From NCBI RefSeq assembly GCF_020422885.1, contig NZ_CP084622.1, forward strand, positions 3,429,001-3,493,000: 64,000 nt of DNA, written 5' to 3'. Source of the DNA: Mesobacillus sp. S13 (GTDB taxonomy: Bacteria > Bacillota > Bacilli > Bacillales > Cytobacillaceae). The notes beneath the pieces were generated by a model. That model saw nothing but the letters and a program-made list of their open reading frames with translations. It was not told where the DNA came from and did no database searches. Below are positions 30,137-38,567 of the stretch, in pieces. The translations under genes and the position numbers were made by a program. Numbering within the stretch: the first letter of the stretch is position 1; each line of letters opens with the position of its first letter.

Positions 30137-30552
30137 CACTTATAAGCTAGTAGCTCGCTTTCACTTGCAACATCTTTCCCTGCTCCTGATGTATCTTTAT
30201 CAACTAATGCTACAGAAGCATGTTCAGTTAGTGCATAACTATATTTACCATTAGAATCTCTTGTGATTTTAACTGTAAAATCTCCCTCAACATTATCAAC
30301 ATATGGAGCTAGTGCAGTTTCATCTACATCAACAGAAGTAGCAGGTGCTTTTTCAGCAACATAAAGTTTAGCCGCACTAATTATCTGTAAACCTTCACTA
30401 ACAGTAGCTTTTTTATCAGTGCTACTAATAATATTCCCAATACTCGGAATCGCAATCGCCGCAATAATCCCCAAAATTACAATTACAGCCAATAGTTCAA
30501 TCAGTGTCAAACCTCTTTGATCTTTCATTTTTTTCTTTAATGCTTTAAACAT
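30136..30552 (-). CDS. pilA: Type IV major pilin-like protein
   Basis: Class III signal peptide with cleavage after Gly14 in KKMKDQRG|LTLIELLAVIVILG, including Glu at +5, then a hydrophobic helix and a 90-residue globular domain ending SESELLAYK. No cysteines are present. The ATG at 30552 follows AAAAGGAGAGG, the strongest ribosome-binding site of the operon, and a 124-bp gap separates it from pilC, consistent with high expression. Major-pilin status is inferred. Confidence 0.9.
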   Translation of the reverse strand: MFKALKKKMKDQRGLTLIELLAVIVILGIIAAIAIPSIGNIISSTDKKATVSEGLQIISAAKLYVAEKAPATSVDVDETALAPYVDNVEGDFTVKITRDSNGKYSYALTEHASVALVDKDTSGAGKDVASESELLAYK

Positions 30553-30676
30553 ATTTACCTCTCCTTTTAGTTAATTTTACCTACGACTAAAGAAATATGT
30601 AACTATCAATATTATAATGGATAGATTGGTAATTTCATATAATTTTTTAGTAGAATTTGTCTATTTTTCGCAAGTT

Positions 30677-31882
30677 TTAATTTACATGGTTGAATATGTC
30701 GAACATTGGCACCATGATAGACGTGACGATAGTTCCAACAAGGCCTGCGAGTACGACGATCATAATTGGTTCAATCAATGATTTTAGCTGATCGGTGCTA
30801 GTTTCCACTTCTTTTTCATAGAATTCAGCAACTTTCCCAAGCATACCGTCAAGGGAACCTGTTTCTTCCCCGATGGAAATCATCTGTGTGACGAGCGGCG
30901 GAAAGGCCCAGTGCTGTTTCATCGGTCCTGTCATCGATTGCCCTACTTCCAGCGCATCTCTTGATTCGCGTACCACACGCGAAATCACTTCATTTTCAAC
31001 AACATTTTCAACAATAGATAAAGCTTGAAGTATCGGTACCGAGCTCGTGAAAAGAGAACTCAGTGTTCTCGTCATCCTCGCCAGTACAGCCTTCTGCATC
31101 ATCTTTCCGAATAGCGGCATTCTTAGCATTGCATAATCGAGATAATACTTGGTCTTCTTGTTTTTGTTCATTGCAATGATGAGAACCACAATACTTAATG
31201 CGAAAAGGATGATCAGCCACCAGAATTCCTGCATGAATTCACTTGCACCGAGTACGAATCTTGTGATGGCAGGCAATTCCCCGCCAAAGTCAGAGAACAT
31301 ATCCACAAAGGTCGGTACAACAGAAACCAATAAGAAAATGACGACACCAATTGCGATGAATGCAATTACAGCTGGATATGTTAAAGCGGCCACTACTTTC
31401 TGCCGGGTATTATGCTGTTTTTCATAATGATCTGCAAGGCGTTCCAGTGCTTCGTCCATATTACCGCCCGCTTCTCCAGCCTTGATCATGTTGATATACA
31501 TTGCTGAGAAGATCTTCCCGTGCTTGGCAGAAGCCTGGGATAACTGGTTCCCTTCCCGGAGCTCCGCTTCTATATCCAGCAATGTTTTTCTCAGTGCTTT
31601 ACTGTCGGTCTGGTTCGCCAGTATTTTCGTCGATTCAACAACTGACACACCTGCTTTTAAAAGGGTCGCAAACTGCCTGAGATATATCACCAAATGCTGA
31701 AGCTTGACGGGATTGCCAATCGAAATATCCTTTGTCAACAGTGTTTCAGGAACCTCAACAATTTCAGTCGTCCTGATTCCCTCTTCTCGCAGCCTTTCAA
31801 GTGCTTCACGTTTAGAGCCTGCTGTAATTGTGCCTGAACGTTTTTTTGTCCGGTCACGGCCGGAATATTTGAATCTTGCCAT
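30677..31882 (-). CDS. pilC: PilC/GspF-like platform protein
   Basis: Polytopic inner platform of the pilus machine. Two T2SSF domains (about 65-190 and 270-390) with three membrane spans, and conserved GEAGGNMDEALERLADHYE and GEETGSLDGMLGKVAEFYEKEV motifs. Length 401. Starts 2 bp from the pilT stop. Confidence 0.95.
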   Translation of the reverse strand: MARFKYSGRDRTKKRSGTITAGSKREALERLREEGIRTTEIVEVPETLLTKDISIGNPVKLQHLVIYLRQFATLLKAGVSVVESTKILANQTDSKALRKTLLDIEAELREGNQLSQASAKHGKIFSAMYINMIKAGEAGGNMDEALERLADHYEKQHNTRQKVVAALTYPAVIAFIAIGVVIFLLVSVVPTFVDMFSDFGGELPAITRFVLGASEFMQEFWWLIILFALSIVVLIIAMNKNKKTKYYLDYAMLRMPLFGKMMQKAVLARMTRTLSSLFTSSVPILQALSIVENVVENEVISRVVRESRDALEVGQSMTGPMKQHWAFPPLVTQMISIGEETGSLDGMLGKVAEFYEKEVETSTDQLKSLIEPIMIVVLAGLVGTIVTSIMVPMFDIFNHVN

Positions 31883-31883
31883 G

Positions 31884-32924
31884 TTACACCAACTTCTCTA
31901 GTAAATATGGTTCAGCAGATTCTCTCGAGATAATACCTTGCTGAACCAGCTCTTTAATACTCATCTCAAGTGTATGCATGCCAAAAGCCTTTGAAGTTTG
32001 CATAATGCTCATGATTTGGTGGATTTTTTCATTGCGGATCAGATTGGCAACAGCCGCGTTATTAATAAGAATTTCAGTTGCTCCTCGGCGGCTTTTCTTG
32101 TCAACAGTCGGAAACAGGCGCTGGGAAATAACAGCCACCAGTACTGAAGCCAACTGGATGCGAATTTGCGCTTGCTGGCCTGCAGGAAAGACATCAATGA
32201 TACGATTGATGGTCGCAGGCGCACTTGATGTATGCAAGGTTCCGAGCACAAGGTGTCCTGTTTCAGCAGCGGTAATCGCTGTCTGAATCGTATCTAGATC
32301 CCTCAATTCCCCAACAAGGATCACATCAGGGTCCTGTCTGAGTGCCGCTCGTAGTCCGTTTGCAAAGTTATTTGTATCAAATCCTACTTCACGCTGGTCG
32401 ATGATACTGTTTCCATGCTTGTGCAGATATTCAATCGGATCCTCAAGGGTGACGATGTGCTTGCGCATATTCTTATTCATATACTGGATCAAAGCGGCAA
32501 GTGTTGTTGATTTTCCACTTCCTGTAGGCCCGGTAACAAGCACGAGTCCCTGCGGTTTTTCGGCAATACGCTTAAGAACCGAAGGCAGTTCAAGTTCCTC
32601 AAGAGTAGGAATGGTTGTTGGGACTACACGTGCTGCTAGCGAGACGCATCCCCTCTGGTGATAGGCATTTACCCTGAATCTGGAGATTCCTGGTATTCCA
32701 TAAGAGAAATCCAGTTCACCCTTTGACTTAAATTGATCCCAAAGTTTTTCAGGAATAATCGCCCTGGCCATGCCCTCTGTATCTTCAGGTAATATGACCT
32801 CTGTGCCATATCTTTTCAGTTCCCCATGGACTCTTAAAATCGGTGGCACACCGACAGTGATATGAATGTCGGAAGCCTTAAGTTCGAAACCGGAACTAAG
32901 CAAATGTTCTATTTTTTCTCTCAT
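31884..32924 (-). CDS. pilT: PilT, pilus retraction ATPase
   Basis: Hexameric ATPase that powers pilus retraction and twitching. Walker A GPTGSGKSTT (about 131-140), Asp box VTLEDPIEY, Walker B DPDVILVGELRD, and a C-terminal AVANLIRNEKIHQIMSIMQT matching the retraction-specific AIRNLIRE region. Length 346. Its presence implies dynamic pili rather than a competence pseudopilus only. Confidence 0.95.
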   Translation of the reverse strand: MREKIEHLLSSGFELKASDIHITVGVPPILRVHGELKRYGTEVILPEDTEGMARAIIPEKLWDQFKSKGELDFSYGIPGISRFRVNAYHQRGCVSLAARVVPTTIPTLEELELPSVLKRIAEKPQGLVLVTGPTGSGKSTTLAALIQYMNKNMRKHIVTLEDPIEYLHKHGNSIIDQREVGFDTNNFANGLRAALRQDPDVILVGELRDLDTIQTAITAAETGHLVLGTLHTSSAPATINRIIDVFPAGQQAQIRIQLASVLVAVISQRLFPTVDKKSRRGATEILINNAAVANLIRNEKIHQIMSIMQTSKAFGMHTLEMSIKELVQQGIISRESAEPYLLEKLV

Positions 32925-32937
32925 CCCATTTCCCCGC

Positions 32938-34602
32938 TTACTCTGTAATAGCTACCCTCAATACTTCCTCAGTCGATGTCAAGCCCTGTTTTACCTTCAA
33001 CAAGCCATCATCGATCAGGAAGATTGTTTTATTTTTTATCGCTATATCCTTTAAAACAGACACTGGTTCTTCGTTCATGATCGCTTTCCGAAGATCTTCA
33101 TCGATTGTCAGCACTTCATGAATAGCGATCCTGCCTCGATATCCTGTCATATTGCATGAAGAACAGCCTTTGCCTGTCCAGACTGTTTCAATCTGGATCC
33201 CTCTTTTTGAAAAAATATCAATTTCCCGTTTGGTTGGCGTTTGGGCTTCTGCACAGTCACGGCACACCTTTCTTACAAGTCGCTGGGCAACGACACCGCT
33301 CAATGATGAAGCAACAAGAAACGGTTCAACCCCCATATCAATCATCCTCGTAACCGAGCTTAGCGCATCATTTGTGTGAATCGTGCTTAAAACCAGATGC
33401 CCTGTCAAGGATGCCCTGACTGAAACCTCCACCGTCTCCTTGTCACGAATTTCCCCGACCATGATGATATCGGGATCCTGACGAAGAATGGAGCGAAGCC
33501 CTGCAGCGAATGTCATTCCGACATTCTGGTTTACCTGAATCTGGTTGATACCTTCAAGCTGGTACTCAACCGGATCCTCGATAGTGATTACATTTACTTC
33601 CTCACTATTCAGCTTGTTAAGCGCCGCATAAAGGGTAGACGATTTCCCTGATCCTGTCGGGCCTGTTATCAGTACAATTCCATTAGGCTTGGAAATCATA
33701 TCCATGAACCTTGAAAGATTGTGCTTATTGAATCCAAGCTTCTCAATATCATTCAGCGTACTGCCCATATCGAGAATACGCATTACCACCTTTTCTCCAT
33801 AAACAGTTGGGAGTGTTGATACACGGAGATCGACTGGATGGAAGTCTATATTCACCTTGATCCTGCCATCTTGTGGAATTCTATTCTCTGTGATATCAAG
33901 ATTAGCCATGATTTTGACCCGAGCAATCAGGACATTTTGCATATGCTTAGGCAGTACTCTCTCAGTCCTAAGAATGCCATCTATCCGGTATCGAATGACA
34001 ACCTTTGTCTCTTGAGGGTCAATATGAATATCGCTGGCCTTGCTCGTTGTCGCATTTGAGAGAAGCTGGTTGACCAGCCTGATGATTGGTGAATCTACCT
34101 CATTCACTTTTTCTTCTTTTACAGCTTCTTTAGTCAAATTATTCGCACTTAAAAGTTCTTCAAAGCCTTCGTTGCTATCATAATACTTATTGATCGCCCT
34201 CAGAATATCATCTTTGGTGGCGATGGCTGTTTCAATATGAAAGCCTGTTGACAGCCGAAGGTCATCTACCGTGAAAAAGTCCATCGGATCCGCCATTGCA
34301 ACGAATAGCTTGTCCCCTTCCTTTTTCAGCGGAATGACCAGGCGCCTTTTAGCAATTTCTTTCGGTATTAGAGTGAAGAGCTTTGTATCGAATGGATACC
34401 GAAATAGACTGATGTGCGGGATGCCGAGCTGGAACTCAAGAACCTCTATCAGTTGCTGTTCGGTAATAAACCCTCTCTGGAGGAGCACATCTCCAAGCTT
34501 TTGCCCTTCTGATTTTTCGGCAAGGGCACTTTGCAGCTGCTCTTCTGTGATGATCTCCGTTTCAACCAATAGATCACCAAGCCGCTTTCTTGTTTGTCTC
34601 AT
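32938..34602 (-). CDS. pilB: PilB, pilus extension ATPase
   Basis: Drives pilin polymerisation. N-terminal MshE/GspE-N domain (about 5-150, LGDLLVETEIITEEQLQSAL), Walker A GPTGSGKSST (about 313-322), Walker B DPDIIMVGEIRDKETV, and a zinc-binding CRDC...CSSC insert. Some PilB N-domains of this type bind c-di-GMP, notable because a GGDEF protein lies 4 kb away. Length 554. Confidence 0.95.
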   Translation of the reverse strand: MRQTRKRLGDLLVETEIITEEQLQSALAEKSEGQKLGDVLLQRGFITEQQLIEVLEFQLGIPHISLFRYPFDTKLFTLIPKEIAKRRLVIPLKKEGDKLFVAMADPMDFFTVDDLRLSTGFHIETAIATKDDILRAINKYYDSNEGFEELLSANNLTKEAVKEEKVNEVDSPIIRLVNQLLSNATTSKASDIHIDPQETKVVIRYRIDGILRTERVLPKHMQNVLIARVKIMANLDITENRIPQDGRIKVNIDFHPVDLRVSTLPTVYGEKVVMRILDMGSTLNDIEKLGFNKHNLSRFMDMISKPNGIVLITGPTGSGKSSTLYAALNKLNSEEVNVITIEDPVEYQLEGINQIQVNQNVGMTFAAGLRSILRQDPDIIMVGEIRDKETVEVSVRASLTGHLVLSTIHTNDALSSVTRMIDMGVEPFLVASSLSGVVAQRLVRKVCRDCAEAQTPTKREIDIFSKRGIQIETVWTGKGCSSCNMTGYRGRIAIHEVLTIDEDLRKAIMNEEPVSVLKDIAIKNKTIFLIDDGLLKVKQGLTSTEEVLRVAITE

Positions 34603-34626
34603 CTATCATCGCTCCCGGTTAAAAGA

Positions 34627-35982
34627 TTACTTAGGCTGTTCGTCCGGCTTTCCCCAGAGGCTGCCATCATCATCATTCTCATTGGCGATTCCATCCTGAC
34701 CTGATGTTCCATCACTGCTATTTTCGGTAGAATTATTGTTATTCCCAGTCTGTTCAACCGGAACTGAAGGCGGTAAAGTTTGAACTGCATTCGGTTCAGT
34801 CACAGTTCCATCATTAGTACCAGTAGCAGGTGGAGTTTGCTGAACGGCCGGCGCGATTGGATAAATTTCAACCCTGTGTACTGGTGTATAAAAATCTTCA
34901 GAAATGAATTCAGTTTCTAACAGTTCCCCTTTTCGCCCATGAATTTCACGGGAAACTGTAATGAGAAAACCTGGCTTTCCTTCACTCTCAACTGATTTTT
35001 GGCCAGTCTTGAGCAATGGGGAGTATTGCTTTATAGTTCTTGGTTTGAACTCCTGTTTATTCGATGTCTTAACAGTATATTCATATAACAGCGGTGCCCC
35101 AGTTATTGTTACCAGTAATTCCTCGTTGTCTATACTAAGTTCAAGGGTGTAGGATGTTTTGTTAGGATTATAGAATTTAAGGTCAAGATTCTTGGAGAGA
35201 TCAACCTTTGATTCGAAGCCAAGCTCGATATTAACTGCTAATTCTGAGCTAATATGTCTTTCTCCGATTGTAAAATTCGTTGATAGTAACGCTTTATATA
35301 AAGCGGATGCTATTTGACTATACGCGTAGGAAGACGTCTCGCTCAGGTTATTTTCCCTGGCATAGTTTGCTAATGAAAAATGAGACTCAGGAGCAATTTC
35401 CATCTTTTGAATCGCTTCTGCCAGCTCTTTAATCTCACTGTTTTTTTCAGGTAGTTTTAGAGATGATCTTGTAATCGTAACTGGCTTCTCTTCCGGAAGG
35501 TAATTTTCCAGACTGAAATCTGAGACAAGAATCAGACCTTTTCCTGCATTACTTAAATCATTAACCAGTCTTTCATCATCCAGTTGGCTTCTCACTGTCT
35601 CCGGTAATTCCAATGAACTTAAAGCCCCACCCTTCAATTCTACTAAAAGGTCATTTTGCACACCGTTTTGAGCAGCGGCAACCGATTCATCCAACAGGAA
35701 GACAAAATGCAATGGATCGATTGCATAGGTCTCACCTTTATATAGTAATTTGATTTGTGCTGCTTGAGCCCACTCATTTACTTTGGCTTCGATCAGAGCC
35801 TTTGCTTCTTCAGGTGTTTTATTTGATACGTCCACGTTTCCTATAGATGTTTTCTCTGAAAAAATCTGATTGCTGGATGCACGGGAGCCAAAAGCAGATG
35901 CTCCAAAATATGTAAAACTGAAAATAAAAATAGAAAAAACAGAAAGGATCAGCGAAAACTTAATAATATGCTGCTTTTTCAT
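34627..35982 (-). CDS. VanW-like and G5-domain exported protein of the pilus operon
   Basis: N-terminal membrane anchor or signal (about 8-30), PG_binding_4-like segment (SIGNVDVSNKTPEEAKALI), a VanW-like region (about 200-300, APESHFSLANYA...YSQIASALYKALL) and a G5 domain (about 310-385, VKTSNKQEFKPRTIKQ). The usual VanW GGGxCQ signature is replaced by SSYAYSQ, so the cysteine is lost. A Pro/Thr/Asn-rich tail follows. The ATG at 35982 fits GGGAGG at 8 nt better than 35988. An anchoring or wall-transit role for pili is inference. Confidence 0.75.
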   Translation of the reverse strand: MKKQHIIKFSLILSVFSIFIFSFTYFGASAFGSRASSNQIFSEKTSIGNVDVSNKTPEEAKALIEAKVNEWAQAAQIKLLYKGETYAIDPLHFVFLLDESVAAAQNGVQNDLLVELKGGALSSLELPETVRSQLDDERLVNDLSNAGKGLILVSDFSLENYLPEEKPVTITRSSLKLPEKNSEIKELAEAIQKMEIAPESHFSLANYARENNLSETSSYAYSQIASALYKALLSTNFTIGERHISSELAVNIELGFESKVDLSKNLDLKFYNPNKTSYTLELSIDNEELLVTITGAPLLYEYTVKTSNKQEFKPRTIKQYSPLLKTGQKSVESEGKPGFLITVSREIHGRKGELLETEFISEDFYTPVHRVEIYPIAPAVQQTPPATGTNDGTVTEPNAVQTLPPSVPVEQTGNNNNSTENSSDGTSGQDGIANENDDDGSLWGKPDEQPK

Positions 35983-36017
35983 GAACATGTCCTCCCGGCA
36001 GTTAAGTTTAGTAGTTT

Positions 36018-36566
36018 CTATGAGTGGATGCTGGCATACGCCTTTTCTTTTTCAGTCTCAACCATCCAGTCTTCCAATTCCATATTTGGAGCTGGATGGA
36101 CCCATTCCACTTGAGGTATATGCACGCCATTTCTTTCATCCAAGAAAGAAGTATCTTCGTCAAAAGAAGGTTGTAACTCGTTTAAAGTCTCATGATTTTT
36201 ATTCTTGGCTGTAAGAACCTCAATCGCAGAAAGGTCTTTTTCACCAACAAAGTTACTCACCTTGCCGTAAAGGTCTAATGATTCATTGTCAACATTACTA
36301 TGTAATCGCTCGTTTAACTTTACAGGTACTTTAGTAACAGATAACCGGCTTACTATTATATAACCCGCACTCATTCCAAGCAATACGATCACCAACAAGA
36401 CTTGCCATAAACCAAAAAAGTTAACAGAAACTAGTCCAAAAGAACCAATAAGCACTGAACCTACTATTGCTATATTCTTCTCTTTCCTTGTCAGCCCCAT
36501 AGAAACTGCATAAATCAAGATACCTGTTAAAACTATTGATATTAATAAAAATACCAGATTAGCCAT
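36018..36566 (-). CDS. Unrecognised membrane protein at the head of the pilus operon
   Basis: I do not recognise this 182-aa protein. It has three predicted membrane helices in the first 92 residues (about 3-24, 32-51, 54-72) and a hydrophilic C-terminal half rich in Glu and Asn, probably cytoplasmic. The ATG at 36566 follows GGGGTGG. It is the first gene of the minus-strand pil run, 29 bp upstream of the VanW-like gene, and divergent from the minor-pilin genes, so a pilus-related role is likely from position only. Confidence 0.7.
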   Translation of the reverse strand: MANLVFLLISIVLTGILIYAVSMGLTRKEKNIAIVGSVLIGSFGLVSVNFFGLWQVLLVIVLLGMSAGYIIVSRLSVTKVPVKLNERLHSNVDNESLDLYGKVSNFVGEKDLSAIEVLTAKNKNHETLNELQPSFDEDTSFLDERNGVHIPQVEWVHPAPNMELEDWMVETEKEKAYASIHS

Positions 36567-36668
36567 TATTCCACCCCTTTTTTTCTAAAAAAACCTAAAA
36601 ATTATACAATTATTTTATATTTACAACTGAAAATCTCAAAATATGACAATTTTCACTTTTTTATATTG

Positions 36669-36674
36669 TATAAT
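36669..36674 (+). promoter_or_regulatory. -10 box of the minor-pilin operon
   Basis: A perfect TATAAT lies 36 bp upstream of the TTG start; the best -35 candidate, ATGACA at 36643-36648, is spaced 20 bp and weak, so an activator or another sigma factor may be involved. Confidence 0.4.
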
Positions 36675-36710
36675 AAAAGTAATAGATTTAGAAGATAGGG
36701 GAAGAAAGTA

Positions 36711-37127
36711 TTGGGAAAAAAGTTGGATAACCAAGATGGTTTGACATTGCTTGAAGTTTTATTATCAATTGTCATACTGACCATTGTACTTACTTCATTT
36801 GCCGGTTTTTTCAGCCAGTCAGCATTATTCGTCAAAAAAAATGAAGAAAAGCTTTCTACATCACAGACTGCTCAGCAGGTTGTGAATTTGGTTGAAGTTA
36901 ATGTCACAAAAAATATGCTATTAGCAAACCCTGAATGCGCTGATTTCCAATGTAACTTTGAGAAGAATGCCTTGGAATCCTTTTTAGGTCAAGCCATAAA
37001 TAGTTCATATAAAATATCGGTTGATTTTACACCAAGTGTAGAAGATTTAGTCAATGTAAAAGTAGCAATTATTGACAATGATGATCCTGACAGCTCTTCA
37101 GAAACATTTACATATATAAGAAGGTGA
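36711..37127 (+). CDS. Prepilin-like minor pilin (PilV-like)
   Basis: Class III signal: cleavage after Gly10 in KKLDNQDG|LTLLEVLLSIVILT with Glu at +5. The 128-residue mature part has two cysteines (ANPECADFQCNF) that could form a disulfide. The start is TTG at 36711 after AGGGGAAG. It is the first of three overlapping-phase genes read away from pilB; the second starts 4 bp after its stop. PilV-like is a guess from order and length. Confidence 0.85.
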   Translation: MGKKLDNQDGLTLLEVLLSIVILTIVLTSFAGFFSQSALFVKKNEEKLSTSQTAQQVVNLVEVNVTKNMLLANPECADFQCNFEKNALESFLGQAINSSYKISVDFTPSVEDLVNVKVAIIDNDDPDSSSETFTYIRR

Positions 37128-37131
37128 CCAT

Positions 37132-37560
37132 ATGAATAACGAAAAAGGATTGTCATTGGTAGAGCTTCTTGCAGCTATTGCTATACTATTCATAGTTTCA
37201 GGAATTATCTATGGAGTGTTTTTTACATTCAATAATAACTACGATCGTATTTCGCATAAAAACAGTATGGACCAGGCAGCGAATCTCATACTGACAACCA
37301 TTAAGCAATACCACCAAAAAAATGAATCGTACTGGATCAAATATGATGCTTCTTCAAAGAAGTCATATATAGGGGTAACTACGGCAGATAATCTGGTGGG
37401 AGATACTGATTATTCAATGGATTTGAAGGTTGGATACCCAACACCAATAACAATAAGTAATACAAAGATTGATGCTAAACAACCTTTAACAATTCAATTA
37501 TTATTAACAGACCAAAAAGGGCAGACATACGAAATTGAAACGACTGTAAAAAGATATTAA
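37132..37560 (+). CDS. Prepilin-like minor pilin (PilW-like)
   Basis: MNNEKG|LSLVELLAAIAILFIVSG is a clear prepilin signal with cleavage after Gly6 and Glu at +5. The 136-residue mature part lacks cysteines. The ATG at 37132 follows AAGGTGA, which overlaps the end of the previous gene. Base composition is more AT-rich than the surrounding housekeeping genes. Confidence 0.85.
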   Translation: MNNEKGLSLVELLAAIAILFIVSGIIYGVFFTFNNNYDRISHKNSMDQAANLILTTIKQYHQKNESYWIKYDASSKKSYIGVTTADNLVGDTDYSMDLKVGYPTPITISNTKIDAKQPLTIQLLLTDQKGQTYEIETTVKRY

Positions 37561-37575
37561 GGAGGATGATTAAAT

Positions 37576-38535
37576 TTGGAAGTACGAAATGAAAAAGGTT
37601 ATGCATTAGTACTTGTCTTAGTGATTATAACAATCACCTTCACCCTTGCCCTTTCAATGACTGGAATGGCCATGTCTGCTCGAAAGCAATTCAATAAGAC
37701 AGACGAAATTAACAAAGCAACCGATCTTGCAGAGATGGGGGTGGCACATTACGAGACGCTTTTGGCTGGAATTGTTCTTGATTCTAATGCTGCAGCCGAT
37801 GCAGCGATAGAAGTTACCGGAAACGGGAATGGGAACGGGAATGGGAACGGGAATGGGAAAAAGAACCGAAATGCACCAGAGTATGATTCCTATTTCTACA
37901 CAAGCTTGCAAACAGCATTAAGCCAGACTGTTTATACTAACGTATCAAAAAATGTGGAAGGACTTAATGAATATAAGGTAACCCTCGTGTCATTATCGGC
38001 AATCAAGCCTGACAAAACGATTCTTGTGAATTTTAAAAGTGAAGGAAATACAGGCAAAGAAACAAAAGTATTAAGAAGTACAATTACTATTGGAAAGAAT
38101 GGAATCTCCAAAGCCGGAGAAACTGCTCCTGAAAAAAGCACTTTTGATATTAAGGAAAATAATAGAATTGAATTAATTGGGCATAAGAGCACAAAAATAT
38201 ATCCAGGCTCTACTTATTTCGAAAGAGATCTCGATTTGAGAGGAAAAAACCATTTGACTGTAAAAGGAAATGCCTATTTTAAAGATAAAGTAGAACTCCG
38301 AGGTACTGATACTATATTAATTCATGGAGATGCAATCTTCTTTACAAAGATTGATAATCCTTATGTAAACGGTAATTCAGCATTATGTGTATATGGAAAC
38401 ACTTATTATATTGATAATAATAATAAGCTAGTTGAATACAATCCTTTCCCTTCTGGTAAAAACAAATCATGTCCTCGCCCTCAGGACGATGAATGGTACA
38501 TCAACCCAGATGAAGGTGTAGAAGTACAATATTAA
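37576..38535 (+). CDS. PilX-like pilus-associated protein with Gly-Asn repeat
   Basis: N-terminus RNEKGYALVLVLVIITITFTLALSMTGMAM matches PilX-type proteins: a hydrophobic helix after Gly8 but no Glu at +5. A low-complexity GNGNGNGNGNGNGKKN segment (about 77-90) is encoded by a GGGAAT/GGGAAC hexamer array. The C-terminal half has repeated VKGNAYFKD, IHGDAIF and VYGNTYY elements that look like a beta-solenoid. The start is TTG at 37576 after AAGGAGG. Probably a pilus tip or priming component; inference. Confidence 0.78.
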   Translation: MEVRNEKGYALVLVLVIITITFTLALSMTGMAMSARKQFNKTDEINKATDLAEMGVAHYETLLAGIVLDSNAAADAAIEVTGNGNGNGNGNGNGKKNRNAPEYDSYFYTSLQTALSQTVYTNVSKNVEGLNEYKVTLVSLSAIKPDKTILVNFKSEGNTGKETKVLRSTITIGKNGISKAGETAPEKSTFDIKENNRIELIGHKSTKIYPGSTYFERDLDLRGKNHLTVKGNAYFKDKVELRGTDTILIHGDAIFFTKIDNPYVNGNSALCVYGNTYYIDNNNKLVEYNPFPSGKNKSCPRPQDDEWYINPDEGVEVQY

Positions 38536-38567
38536 AAGGCTGACCCTCAGGGATCAGCCTTTTCACT
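38536..38567. terminator. Bidirectional terminator between minor pilins and diguanylate cyclase
   Basis: AAAAGGCTGA and TCAGCCTTTT form a 10-bp stem around CCCTCAGGGA, which itself can pair, with A and T runs on either side. Confidence 0.9.

Noticed and set aside
37801..37866. Phase-variation switch in the GGGAAT/GGGAAC repeat
   Set aside because: The repeat unit is 6 bp, so slippage adds or removes whole residues and cannot switch the gene on or off.
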